Shown: positions 1 to 8,791 of the stretch, piece after piece
How positions within the stretch are numbered: position 1 is the stretch's first letter
How the letters are laid out: every line of letters begins with the position of its first letter
Source: Bacteriovoracaceae bacterium
Lineage (GTDB): Bacteria > Bdellovibrionota > Bacteriovoracia > Bacteriovoracales > Bacteriovoracaceae
Length of the DNA stretch: 31,561 nucleotides
Direction: 5' to 3'
Assembly: GCA_007116425.1 (NCBI GenBank)
Contig: SKIL01000055.1
Location: forward strand, 1-31,561
Translations under genes and position numbers: made by a program
The notes under the pieces: model-generated
Databases searched by the model: none
The model's input: only the letters and a program-made list of their open reading frames with translations
What the model was told of the DNA's origin: nothing

Positions 1-1139
1 AAAAGCTCATCCATCAGGCTATCTAAAACTAAATAACCTTTAGGGAGGGCCCTGACGGAAGATGATTTTGGATCAATTTCAACTAGACCGCGAAGTTTCC
101 ATTGGTCGGCCAAGGCCATAAAGTCTTCACATTGTTGAGGATCCTTAAAAAATTCAACCGGAGTAATCCCTAAAAATGTGCGCATCTGCATATAGAAACT
201 TTCCAGTCTAACTTGCTCTGCAGTTAGCGGCTCTAAGTCAGGTTCAAAGTCACTCTCCTTGGCCTTGGACTGATCTCTCAAGAGCGCCTTCCACTTGTAT
301 CGAGTTTTTGAGTTGGCAAGATATCCTGTTGCCGACGGGCCAAGAGCGGCAACAGTCTCACCCTTCCAGTATTTTAAATTGTGAGAACTCTCTAGCCCGG
401 GAAGTGCAAAATTTGAGACTTCATAATGATTATAGCCGCGCTCTCGTAAGTACTCACTAACAAATAAGAACTCTTCTTCAATCCACTCTTCATCGGGAAG
501 TTCATCGTAGTGAACATAATGTGTTGGAACAGTCAGAATATAGAGACTTATATGTTTCGGATGATGTTTGAGGATCGTCTCCAACTCGCGCTCAATATTT
601 CTTCCAAGCTTTTTGGAAAAAGGGAGTCCTAGCATAAAATCAACCGAGTAATTGACCTGAAGCTCTTTAAATTTTTTTAATGTCTCGTAAACATCATCGA
701 TATTATGAACTCGATCAATAATTTTCAAAAACCTTTCATCAAGAGATTGAATCCCAAGTGAATATCGATTAACTCCTGCACGGTTCCACGCTCTTAGGCC
801 TTGATCGGTCCAACTCCCAGGGTTCACTTCAAGTGTAAATTCAACCTCCTTATCCAGTTCAATCTTTTTTCGCTTAAAAAAAGAGCTGAGGAACTCGGCC
901 CCACGCTCTCCCCACAAAGAAGGTGTTCCCCCACCAATATAGAGTGTCTCCAAAGGTGCCCAAGAGGCATTGGCCTGGGCCAATTCGCGCTGGTGGATAT
1001 CCCAAGTCTTTTCAAGATAAGTGTGGAAGAGTTCAAGTTCGCTCAAGTTGGAATCTTTACGCTTATAAAAATCGCAATAATTGCAAAGATGGCGACAAAA
1101 CGGGAAATGAATATAAAGTGATTTAATCGATTCGACCAT
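1..1139 (-). CDS. hemW: HemW-like radical SAM protein, C-terminus cut by window edge
   Basis: This is a radical SAM protein of the HemN/HemW group; HemW members are thought to act as heme chaperones. The first 379 codons are open and no stop is reached, so only the last few residues are missing. Cys15, Cys19 and Cys22 form the CX3CX2C iron-sulfur cluster motif. It is followed by Asp-Phe rather than the extra Cys of true HemN, which favours HemW. An IGGGTPS motif lies at residues 68-74, and conserved segments such as EVNPGS and SLGIQS follow. The visible end (LVLDSLMDEL) resembles the family C-terminus, and the length fits a protein of about 380 residues. The ATG is preceded by TAGGA at short spacing. 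It is divergent from the M16 peptidase gene across about 110 bases. No frameshift was seen. Confidence 0.88.
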   Translation of the reverse strand, partial: MVESIKSLYIHFPFCRHLCNYCDFYKRKDSNLSELELFHTYLEKTWDIHQRELAQANASWAPLETLYIGGGTPSLWGERGAEFLSSFFKRKKIELDKEVEFTLEVNPGSWTDQGLRAWNRAGVNRYSLGIQSLDERFLKIIDRVHNIDDVYETLKKFKELQVNYSVDFMLGLPFSKKLGRNIERELETILKHHPKHISLYILTVPTHYVHYDELPDEEWIEEEFLFVSEYLRERGYNHYEVSNFALPGLESSHNLKYWKGETVAALGPSATGYLANSKTRYKWKALLRDQSKAKESDFEPDLEPLTAEQVRLESFYMQMRTFLGITPVEFFKDPQQCEDFMALADQWKLRGLVEIDPKSSSVRALPKGYLVLDSLMDEL

Positions 1140-1251
1140 ATTCCTACTTTTAGCTATTTTTTTATTTGGATAACATAGTTTGCTCTACTTGTCGTTTTCT
1201 TGTGCTTTTGTCACACTGTTTTAATTGCAATTTTTTTATTCTGAGGATTCT

Positions 1252-3822
1252 ATGATTCACGAACAAATAAGACTCTCCAATGGTCTCGATACGCTTTTTA
1301 TTAACTGCCCAGGACACACAGCAGCAAGCGTACAGGTCTGGTTTCGTGCTGGCAGTGCACTAGAGGAGAAAAAAGATCATGGCATTGCTCATTTTCTTGA
1401 GCATATGTTTTTTCGTGGAACCGACAAAAGACCGGGGGCCCAAATTGCTCACGATGTAGAGTCCTACGGTGGTGAAATTAATGCTTTCACTTCATTTGAT
1501 TATACTTGCTACTATATTAACTCGCCCGCCTCAAAGCTAGAGACAACGATTGAGATTTTACTCGACATGGTATCAAACCCTCGCTTTCTTGAAGAAGATA
1601 TTGTTCCTGAGCGTGGAGTGGTCTTTGAGGAATACCGCCGCTCGCTGGATAGCCCTGGCCAATACAGCTTTCATCGCTTGCAGCAACAAAGTTTTTCCGG
1701 AAACTATGGCCATCCGATTCTTGGCAATGAAAAGACCATCAAAAACTTTTCTCAGCAACAATTAATCGACTTCCGTAAAAAACATTATAATCTCAATAAC
1801 GCTCTTTTGGTTGTTGCTGGAGATATGAGCAATCGAAAAAAAATCGAAGAAATCATCTCTCAATTTAAGCTTCCGAGTGGGCCGGTTTCAAAACTTCCCA
1901 AATTAAATATTAAGAAAACGCCCACCATCGACGTCTTTACTAAAGATGTTCGCATGGCCCAACTCACAATAGTTTTGCAAGCTTCAGACTTTGTGCAACC
2001 CAATGCTACGTCAGAAGATTTAGCAATGAATTGCTTAGGGCATGGAGAGACTTCAAGGCTTCATCAAGCTCTCGTCATCGAAGGACAAATCGCGAATGGT
2101 TGTTCCGCTTCGACATTGTTTATGAATCGCGGAGGGGCCCACCTTATCAGACTTTCATTTCCCGTCAAAAATACAAAAAAGGTTTTAGACAAATTCACAA
2201 AAACAATTAGTGAAATTATCAAAACGGGAATGACAAAAGACGAAGTTAAAAAAATCAAACAACAGTATATTGCCTCTAAGGTTTATGACTTAGAATCCGT
2301 CGAGGCCCGAGCATTCTCATTAGGCCATGGATTTGCACAAAATAATGACGTCAATGCTGAAGATGAGTTCATCTCACGAATGAAGCATGTCACGACGAGC
2401 GAAGTAAATTCGGCCCTGGAAGAAATCTTTTCACGCACCTCTCACCTTAATCTCCAACTCCCAAAAGGTGAAGACGTTAAAAAGTTCAAACAACAACTCG
2501 AGGGGTTTCATAAGAAGCTTACGAATCTAACTCAAAGTAAGACTGCCTCTGCTGCTCAAAAATACAATGCTCTAAAAGTTGAAACAAGCAAATACGACAA
2601 GCAAGTTAAATTGATTGAGTTTAAAAAAGGTATCAAGCTACTTTATCGAAAAAATCCCATGGCCCCAACTTTTGTTCTTCACTCCTATATGAAGGGAGGA
2701 CTTAGCGAAGAGAGCTCCAGCAATAATGGAATCTATCACCTACTATGTGCTCTTTTAACCAAAGGACATAAGAAGCTAAAATATGAGAAGCTTCAGTCTA
2801 TCCTTGAGGAGCGCTCCGCTAGTTTCTCAGGCTTTTCAGGCAAAAACGCTTATGGACTGACCATGCACGGGCAAAGTGAGAACTTTGGGGAGCTGTCAGA
2901 AATTTTTCTTCAGAGTTTTATCTCACCGGCGCTGCCTGCAAAATTTCTCAAACATGAAAAAGAAATGACTTTAAGGTCATTAGAAAATATCAAAGAGGAT
3001 CCTATTAGAAATTGTTTCCAAACTGCATCATCTTACTTTTTTAATAAGCATCCGTATTCGCGCCCAGTGCTTGGAAGCGAAAAGAATGTAAGGAGTATCT
3101 CACGCAAAGCGATTGAAGAGCTTCATCTAAAAAACCTTAAGAATAAAGAAATTCTTCTTACTTATTGTGGTGACTTAGAGTTAGAAGAAGTTATTGATAC
3201 ACTCAGACCTCATCTTGATACGCTCAAAACTCGTAACTCAAAAAATACAAAGTTTCACAAATACACTCCAAAGCAAACCGATCATACTCATCTCAGCTTT
3301 GATCGCGAGCAAACGCATATTTTTATCGGCATTCCATGTGGACCACTCACTCACAAGGATAATCTTTATCTCAAAATGCTGACGTCTCACCTTTCTGGAC
3401 AATCTTCTGAACTCTTTGTCGATGTAAGAGATAAGAAAGGACTTTGCTATTCGGCCCAACCTGTACACATGATGGCCCTTGAGTGTGGCTACTGGGGTAT
3501 CTATATGGGAAGTGGGCACGATAAAGTCGAACCTGCAAAGGCCGCAATCTTTGATATTATTGAAAAAATTAAAAAGAATGGTCTGAGTAAAAGTGAATTT
3601 AATCGCATTAAAGATATGATTGAAGGTCAGAGTTTAATCAACGTTCAAACCAATGAAGATTACGCCAGTGTTTACTCCGTTCCGGCCCTACACGGCCAAG
3701 GGTTAGATTTTTATCATCAATCAAATAAAAATATTCGCGAACTCAAACATGAAGAATTTCAAAAAGAAATAAAAAAGATCTTAGGCCGTAAATGGAGTAC
3801 GATCACAGTTGGGAGAGATTAA
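1252..3822 (+). CDS. M16 family zinc metallopeptidase, double-length
   Basis: This 856-residue protein belongs to the pitrilysin/mitochondrial processing peptidase family (M16). The inverted zinc motif HFLEH is at residues 47-51. Glu127, in the segment ERGVVFEEY, sits 76 residues after the second His, where the third zinc ligand is expected in M16B enzymes. The C-terminal half carries DVRDKKGLCYS, the usual Arg/Tyr substrate-binding segment. One chain therefore holds both the catalytic half and the pseudo-half that other bacteria often split into two proteins. No signal peptide is visible, so a cytoplasmic role in peptide degradation is plausible, but the substrate is unknown. I chose the ATG at 1252 because TGAGGA lies five bases upstream; an in-frame TTG at 1225 would add nine residues without a good ribosome site. 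It converges on the 3834-4412 gene with an 11-base gap. Confidence 0.9.
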   Translation: MIHEQIRLSNGLDTLFINCPGHTAASVQVWFRAGSALEEKKDHGIAHFLEHMFFRGTDKRPGAQIAHDVESYGGEINAFTSFDYTCYYINSPASKLETTIEILLDMVSNPRFLEEDIVPERGVVFEEYRRSLDSPGQYSFHRLQQQSFSGNYGHPILGNEKTIKNFSQQQLIDFRKKHYNLNNALLVVAGDMSNRKKIEEIISQFKLPSGPVSKLPKLNIKKTPTIDVFTKDVRMAQLTIVLQASDFVQPNATSEDLAMNCLGHGETSRLHQALVIEGQIANGCSASTLFMNRGGAHLIRLSFPVKNTKKVLDKFTKTISEIIKTGMTKDEVKKIKQQYIASKVYDLESVEARAFSLGHGFAQNNDVNAEDEFISRMKHVTTSEVNSALEEIFSRTSHLNLQLPKGEDVKKFKQQLEGFHKKLTNLTQSKTASAAQKYNALKVETSKYDKQVKLIEFKKGIKLLYRKNPMAPTFVLHSYMKGGLSEESSSNNGIYHLLCALLTKGHKKLKYEKLQSILEERSASFSGFSGKNAYGLTMHGQSENFGELSEIFLQSFISPALPAKFLKHEKEMTLRSLENIKEDPIRNCFQTASSYFFNKHPYSRPVLGSEKNVRSISRKAIEELHLKNLKNKEILLTYCGDLELEEVIDTLRPHLDTLKTRNSKNTKFHKYTPKQTDHTHLSFDREQTHIFIGIPCGPLTHKDNLYLKMLTSHLSGQSSELFVDVRDKKGLCYSAQPVHMMALECGYWGIYMGSGHDKVEPAKAAIFDIIEKIKKNGLSKSEFNRIKDMIEGQSLINVQTNEDYASVYSVPALHGQGLDFYHQSNKNIRELKHEEFQKEIKKILGRKWSTITVGRD

Positions 3823-3833
3823 CTCGAGTTTTT

Positions 3834-4412
3834 TTAAGATGCTTTTATCTTTGAACTGTTTGCAACAAATAAAATATAAGACTCAACACCTGCATCCTCA
3901 GAGTGCGCCAAATTATTTCTGGCCACAATATTCATAAGCTCGGCCACTCCAGAAAACTTTGTCGAAAGTTTTTTGAAAAACGAGGGAACTTCGTAGGCCT
4001 CAGGGACAATGTGATTAAGTCGTTGATAAGCAATTTGTCCAATTTCTTGGTAATAACTAATATCAATAATTTTTCTATTCATCGAATCTGAAAAATAACC
4101 GCAAAGAAAGAGGGCCGTATCACCTACATCTTTGAGCATATTCCTTTGAGTCGTTCGCGTTTCGTTTGAAGCCTCTAAAAGTTTAACTCCGAGGGTTTTC
4201 TCTCTGACTTTTCCCTCATCGGTGAGCTCAAAGTATTTTCCCGACTCACCAAAATGATCCATGACCAGTGATGAATAATAGATGGCCTCATGTGGTAATG
4301 GAGAGGCGCATTTTTGATTAATCTCCAGTAATTGGTCATAAAAAAATGATTGAAGTGAAGTTTCAAGAACAATCTCAGATTTTGAGGTATTAGGATCTGA
4401 CTTAAAAGTCAT
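3834..4412 (-). CDS. Conserved-looking hypothetical protein, 192 aa
   Basis: I do not recognise this family. The 192-residue product looks soluble and alpha-helical, without a signal peptide, membrane segment or known catalytic motif. Its middle is rich in charged and aromatic residues (for example DHFGESGKYFELTDEGK and GYFSDSMNRKI), and the C-terminal half has a helical segment near FFKKLSTKFSGVAELM. It is likely a real gene. It has an AAGGAGGT ribosome site four bases before the ATG, a TGCTATAAT extended -10 element about 55 bases upstream, and amino-acid composition typical of a folded protein. It stands alone on the minus strand, convergent with the M16 peptidase and divergent from the mutase gene, so the neighbourhood gives no firm functional hint. 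Confidence 0.8.
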   Translation of the reverse strand: MTFKSDPNTSKSEIVLETSLQSFFYDQLLEINQKCASPLPHEAIYYSSLVMDHFGESGKYFELTDEGKVREKTLGVKLLEASNETRTTQRNMLKDVGDTALFLCGYFSDSMNRKIIDISYYQEIGQIAYQRLNHIVPEAYEVPSFFKKLSTKFSGVAELMNIVARNNLAHSEDAGVESYILFVANSSKIKAS

Positions 4413-4465
4413 TTAACCTCCTTAGGTCAATAAAAACAGAGCGGAGATCTGCACTCCACCCTATC

Positions 4466-4474
4466 ATTATAGCA
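4466..4474 (-). promoter_or_regulatory. Extended -10 promoter of the 3834-4412 gene
   Basis: On the minus strand this reads TGCTATAAT: a perfect TATAAT with the TGn extension. A TTCTGC hexamer lies 17 bases further upstream but matches the -35 consensus poorly, as is usual for extended -10 promoters. The expected leader of about 45 bases ends in AAGGAGGT before the start codon at 4412. The motif is seen directly; its activity is inferred. Confidence 0.6.
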
Positions 4475-4598
4475 TTACTTAAGCTTTCGCAGAAAAGCAG
4501 GCAGGTTTTACCTTCTACGGCCTACTAAATCCCTTTATTTATAGGATGTTAGAATATTCACAACACCACGTCCTAAACGTAGATGTTTTGTTTATTAT

Positions 4599-4625
4599 TT
4601 GATAAATGAGAGCTACACATAAAAT
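4599..4625 (+). promoter_or_regulatory. Candidate promoter of the mutase-meaB operon
   Basis: TTGATA (4599-4604) and TAAAAT (4620-4625) each differ from the sigma-70 consensus at one position. The 15-base spacer is shorter than ideal. Transcription would start only about 20 bases before the ATG at 4650, leaving room for the AAGGA ribosome site. The surrounding 4413-4649 gap is AT-rich, and I saw no better site on this strand. Confidence 0.35.
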
Positions 4626-4649
4626 ATTGATTTAGAGAAAGGAATCAGA

Positions 4650-6806
4650 ATGTCTGAATATCGTCCTAAAAAAGTCACAAAAAAAGAGTGGGAAGAGCTC
4701 GCGGTTAAAGAGCTCAAGGGAAAACACCCTAAGGAAAAGGGTGAAAGCTCTGCAGAGAGAATTAAACTCAAACCACTTTACACTCAAGAGGATACTCAAG
4801 GCCTAAACTTCAACGATACGATGCCTGGATTTGAACCATATATTCGTGGACCTCGCGCAACGATGTACACTGGAAGACCTTGGACGATTAGACAATATGC
4901 TGGTTTTTCAACTGCTGAAGAGTCCAACGCTTTTTATCGCAAGGCCTTGGCCGCCGGGGGGCAAGGTGTCTCCGTCGCGTTTGATCTCGCAACTCACCGT
5001 GGTTATGACAGTGATCACCCACGCGTTTTGGGTGATGTGGGTAAGGCCGGTGTGGCAATCGACAGTGTTGAAGATATGAAAATTCTCTTTAACGAAATTC
5101 CGTTGGATAAAGTTTCAGTTTCAATGACCATGAATGGGGCCGTTCTTCCTATTTTGGCCAATTATATCGTTGCCGCTGAAGAGCAAGGGGTTAGCCCAAA
5201 CAAATTATCCGGCACGATTCAAAATGATATTCTCAAAGAATTCATGGTGAGAAATACATATATTTATCCACCTCATCCGTCGATGCGAATCATCTCAGAC
5301 ATTTTTGCTTATACCGCTGATCATATGCCGAAGTTTAATTCGATTTCAATCTCTGGCTATCATATGCAAGAGGCCGGTGCGGATACGGCCTTAGAGCTCG
5401 CCTACACTTTGGCCGATGGAAAAGAGTATGTTGAAGCGGCGATTAAGTCGGGACTTAAAATCGATCAGTTCGCTCCAAGACTCTCCTTCTTTTTTGCGAT
5501 TGGAATGAATTTTTATCAAGAAGTTGCCAAGCTGAGGGCCGCAAGATTTTTATGGGCAAAAATTATTGATCAATACAATCCAACTAATCCCAAATCAAAA
5601 ATGTTGCGCACGCATTGCCAAACTTCAGGCTGGTCGCTAACAGAACAAGATCCTTATAATAATATTGTAAGAACGGCAATTGAAGCAATGGCCGCAGTTT
5701 TTGGTGGAACTCAATCACTTCATACCAATTCTTTTGATGAGGCCATTGCTCTTCCGACGGAGTTCTCTGCCAGAATCGCTCGCAATACTCAACTTATCTT
5801 ACAAGAGGAAACCGGAATTACAGACGTGATTGATCCTTGGGGTGGTTCCTACCTTATGGAATCTCTCACACAGGAGATGGTTGATAAGGCCTGGGATATA
5901 ATTTTAGAGATTGAAAAGATGGGTGGAATGGCAGCAGCTATTGAAAAGGGAATCCCAAAATTAGAAATTGAACGGGCATCGGCAAAAAAGCAGGCGCGAA
6001 TTGATCGCGGTGAAGATGTCATTGTTGGAGTGAATAAGTATAAGACTGAAACAGAAGATAATGTCGATGTCTTAGAAATTGATAATCACAGCGTTCTAAA
6101 TAAACAAAAAGAGCGGCTTCAAAAAATTCGATCCGAGCGAGATGAGAAGGCCGTAGAAAAAGCACTCGAAGCCTTAACTCATTACGCGCAAACAGGTGAA
6201 GGTAATGGCCTTGATCTTAGCGTTAAGGCCGCTAGGTTACGAGCAACGGTTGGAGAGATTTCTTATGCCCTTGAAAAAGAGTGGGGACGCTTTAAATCTC
6301 AAACCCAAACTGTTTCTGGAGTCTACGGCAAGTCTTATGATGATTCTCAAGACCAAGGTTGGAATATGATCAAAAAAGATATTGAAAGTTTTGAAGAGAA
6401 GCACGGAAGAAGACCTCGAATGCTCGTGGCAAAAATGGGCCAAGACGGTCACGACCGTGGGGCCAAAGTAATTGCCACGGCCTTTGCAGATGTTGGGTTT
6501 GATATTGATTTAGCGCCACTTTTTTCGACACCAGAGGAAGTTGCGAGACAGGCCATTGAAAACGATGTTCACGTTGTGGGCGTCTCTTCTCAGGCCGCCG
6601 GACATAAAACATTAATTCCGGCACTCATTGAAGAATTAAAGAAACAAGGTGCTCCAGAGATTATCGTCATTGCAGGTGGAGTTATTCCAAAGCAAGACTA
6701 TGACTTTTTGTATAAGCAAGGCGTAAAAGGTATTTTTGGCCCAGGCACGGCCATCCCACATGCGGCCAAAGAAGTCTTGGCCTCAATCAATGAGAGTTTA
6801 AGCTGA
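4650..6806 (+). CDS. scpA: Methylmalonyl-CoA mutase, large (catalytic) subunit
   Basis: This enzyme interconverts L-methylmalonyl-CoA and succinyl-CoA using adenosylcobalamin, the last step of propionate use. The N-terminal barrel contains TGRPWTIRQYAG. Tyr83 and His238 (in SGYHMQEAGA) match the active-site Tyr89 and His244 of the Propionibacterium enzyme. The C-terminal B12-binding domain carries DGHDRG, with His601 as the lower cobalt ligand. At 718 residues it is the usual full-length catalytic chain. No small subunit (mutA type) is present in the window, so it is probably a homodimer of the ScpA/human type. AAGGA lies six bases before the ATG. Its stop overlaps the meaB start by one base (TGATG), which implies translational coupling. 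Confidence 0.97.
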   Translation: MSEYRPKKVTKKEWEELAVKELKGKHPKEKGESSAERIKLKPLYTQEDTQGLNFNDTMPGFEPYIRGPRATMYTGRPWTIRQYAGFSTAEESNAFYRKALAAGGQGVSVAFDLATHRGYDSDHPRVLGDVGKAGVAIDSVEDMKILFNEIPLDKVSVSMTMNGAVLPILANYIVAAEEQGVSPNKLSGTIQNDILKEFMVRNTYIYPPHPSMRIISDIFAYTADHMPKFNSISISGYHMQEAGADTALELAYTLADGKEYVEAAIKSGLKIDQFAPRLSFFFAIGMNFYQEVAKLRAARFLWAKIIDQYNPTNPKSKMLRTHCQTSGWSLTEQDPYNNIVRTAIEAMAAVFGGTQSLHTNSFDEAIALPTEFSARIARNTQLILQEETGITDVIDPWGGSYLMESLTQEMVDKAWDIILEIEKMGGMAAAIEKGIPKLEIERASAKKQARIDRGEDVIVGVNKYKTETEDNVDVLEIDNHSVLNKQKERLQKIRSERDEKAVEKALEALTHYAQTGEGNGLDLSVKAARLRATVGEISYALEKEWGRFKSQTQTVSGVYGKSYDDSQDQGWNMIKKDIESFEEKHGRRPRMLVAKMGQDGHDRGAKVIATAFADVGFDIDLAPLFSTPEEVARQAIENDVHVVGVSSQAAGHKTLIPALIEELKKQGAPEIIVIAGGVIPKQDYDFLYKQGVKGIFGPGTAIPHAAKEVLASINESLS

Positions 6807-7798
6807 TGGCAAAATCGAAAGCAAAAAATTTGCCCATCGACGTCGATAAACTTTTAAGTGGTGATCGCAGGTCTTTATCTAAGGCCATCACGCTGGTTGA
6901 AAGTAAAAAGCTTGAACATCGAAAGCTTGCTCAAGAACTTATTGAAGAAATTCTTCCACACACTGGAAATGCCAAGCGAATCGGAATTACGGGAACTCCA
7001 GGAGTTGGTAAGTCTACCTTTATTGAGTCTTTCGGACTTTATTTGATTCGCGAACACAAACATAAAGTTGCCGTTCTTACGATTGATCCAAGCTCTCCCG
7101 TAAGTGGTGGAAGCATCTTAGGTGATAAAACTCGAATGGAGGAGCTCTCCCAAAATATGAGCTCCTTTATCCGCCCCTCTCCTTCATCTGGAGCACTAGG
7201 AGGAGTGGCGCTTAAAACCCGCGAGTCGATGCTTTTATGTGAAGCCGCTGGGTACGACACCATTATTGTAGAAACTGTTGGCGTTGGACAAAGTGAATAT
7301 GAAGTGGCCGACATGGTCGACTTCTTTTTGCTTCTAGTTCTTCCCGGTGGTGGCGATGATATTCAAGGAATTAAGAAAGGTATTCTTGAATTATCAGACC
7401 TTATTTTGATTAATAAGGCCGACGGCGCAAGTAAAACAATTGCCGACCAAACTTTGGCCCATTACCACAGTGCACTTGAGCTATTCAATCACAAGAAAGA
7501 TGAGTGGGTTCCAAGAGTTTTGGCGTGTTCGGCCTTAGAGAATACCGGGATTGATGGCGCGTGGAAGGTTATCAATGACTTCTATGAGCAAAGCTCTCAA
7601 TCCGGAAAAATAAACGATAAAAGGGCAACGCAAAATCAAAAGTGGATGAATAAGGTTTTGTGGCAAATGATTGAGCAAAAACTCAAAGAAAACCCAGAGG
7701 TTTTAAACTCTTGGGAGAGCTATAAGAAGGCAGTGGGCAAGGGCTCAAAAAGCCCTTACTTAGCTGCCTTGGAAATCGTAAACCGAATCTTTAAATAG
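6806..7798 (+). CDS. meaB: MeaB-type GTPase, methylmalonyl-CoA mutase chaperone
   Basis: This G3E-class P-loop GTPase protects methylmalonyl-CoA mutase and gates its cobalamin loading (family knowledge). Residues 63-70 are the Walker A motif GTPGVGKS. The family segments PSSPVSGGSILGDKTRM and ETVGVGQSE follow, and NKAD at 203-206 gives guanine specificity. The length of 330 residues is normal. Such proteins were once annotated ArgK. The start overlaps the mutase stop, so both are made from one message. Its stop codon is separated by a single base from the stop of hflC on the other strand. Confidence 0.96.
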   Translation: MAKSKAKNLPIDVDKLLSGDRRSLSKAITLVESKKLEHRKLAQELIEEILPHTGNAKRIGITGTPGVGKSTFIESFGLYLIREHKHKVAVLTIDPSSPVSGGSILGDKTRMEELSQNMSSFIRPSPSSGALGGVALKTRESMLLCEAAGYDTIIVETVGVGQSEYEVADMVDFFLLLVLPGGGDDIQGIKKGILELSDLILINKADGASKTIADQTLAHYHSALELFNHKKDEWVPRVLACSALENTGIDGAWKVINDFYEQSSQSGKINDKRATQNQKWMNKVLWQMIEQKLKENPEVLNSWESYKKAVGKGSKSPYLAALEIVNRIFK

Positions 7799-7799
7799 A

Positions 7800-8789
7800 C
7801 TAATCAGCTTTGAAAAATTTCAAAAACTCTGAGTCTGAAGATAGGATCATCTTTGATTGTGACCCAATTGACTTGCGATAAGCTTCCATTGATCTTAAAA
7901 AATTAAAAAACTCTGGGTCACGACTCATCGCCTCAGCATAGATTCTTGCGGCCTCAGCTTCACCTCCACCACGAATCTCTTGAGAACGGCGATAAGCTTC
8001 AGACTGAATTCGTCTCAAATCTCTTTCACGTCGCCCATCAATTCTCGCTCTTTCTGCTTGTCCCATCGAACGAATTTTCTCAGCAATACGCTCTCTTTCA
8101 GAAATCATCCGTTGGTAAACATTGCGCTCAACAGACTCTTCGTAAGCAATACGTCTTAATTGCACATCGACAAGCTCGATACCGAATTCTGTTAATGAGT
8201 CAGAAGCTGCTTCGACGATCATCGCACTTAACTCTTCTCGCCCGACTTCAACGCGCTCAATATCACCCGTTGTATCTTCTATGACCTCATACTCAATCAC
8301 TATGTCATCCTCTAGATCACCTCTTTCGGCCTGCCTTCTTCTTCTCTCTACCAGATCTACAATGTCGTTTGAGAGACGAACCGCCTCAACAAGATTGTGA
8401 TTTGAAATAACGTCTCGAGTGGCAGAGTCGAGAATGGCGTCTAGACGGGCCTTGGCCGCACGCTCACTCTCAACGGTTTGGATAAATCGAAGAGCATCAA
8501 CGATTTTCCAACGCGCTGTCGTATCAACTTGGATATATTTTTTATCTTTTGTTGGTACTTGGTTTGGATGTCCATCCCAAGATAAAATACGCTTATCAAC
8601 AAAGCGAGCATCTTGAACAAATGGGATTTTCATATGCAGGCCAGCTTCAGTGACCGGCTCTCCAACCGGCTTACCAAACTGAGTAATGATCGCCTGACGT
8701 CCCTCTCCTACGATGAAAAAAGTATTTCCACCGACAAGGACAACTGCAAGAAAAAGAACAGGTAGTATAACTTGTTTAATATTATCCAT
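7800..8789 (-). CDS. hflC: HflC, SPFH/prohibitin-family membrane protein
   Basis: HflC forms the HflK-HflC ring-like complex that surrounds and modulates the FtsH membrane protease. The 329-residue protein has one N-terminal membrane segment (about residues 5-25), then an SPFH domain beginning GEGRQAIITQFGKP. A long charged helix rich in Arg/Glu/Ala follows, and the family end SRDPEFFNFLRSMEAY. An acidic stretch around DLEDDIVIEYEVIED interrupts the domain; E. coli HflC also carries an insertion there. It starts two bases after the hflK stop, with AAGGAG inside the hflK end. It is the last gene of a minus-strand run that begins at the carboxyltransferase gene, and no terminator is visible between it and convergent meaB. 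Confidence 0.93.
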   Translation of the reverse strand: MDNIKQVILPVLFLAVVLVGGNTFFIVGEGRQAIITQFGKPVGEPVTEAGLHMKIPFVQDARFVDKRILSWDGHPNQVPTKDKKYIQVDTTARWKIVDALRFIQTVESERAAKARLDAILDSATRDVISNHNLVEAVRLSNDIVDLVERRRRQAERGDLEDDIVIEYEVIEDTTGDIERVEVGREELSAMIVEAASDSLTEFGIELVDVQLRRIAYEESVERNVYQRMISERERIAEKIRSMGQAERARIDGRRERDLRRIQSEAYRRSQEIRGGGEAEAARIYAEAMSRDPEFFNFLRSMEAYRKSIGSQSKMILSSDSEFLKFFKAD

Positions 8790-8791
8790 GA

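Noticed and set aside
1140..1251. Promoters in the hemW-M16 divergent gap
   Set aside because: The gap is AT-rich, but no -35/-10 pair with acceptable spacing stood out on either strand.
3821..3835. AACTCGAGTT palindrome followed by T run between the M16 gene and its convergent neighbour
   Set aside because: The palindrome leaves no loop, so it cannot form a normal terminator hairpin. It is likely chance in an 11-base gap.
7739..7757. AAGGGCT/AGCCCTT hairpin near the end of meaB
   Set aside because: The seven-pair stem has no T run on either strand and lies inside coding sequence, so it is not a convincing terminator.
8200..8350. Acidic insertion in HflC seemed unusual
   Set aside because: E. 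coli HflC has an insertion at the same place of the SPFH domain, so it is a family feature.
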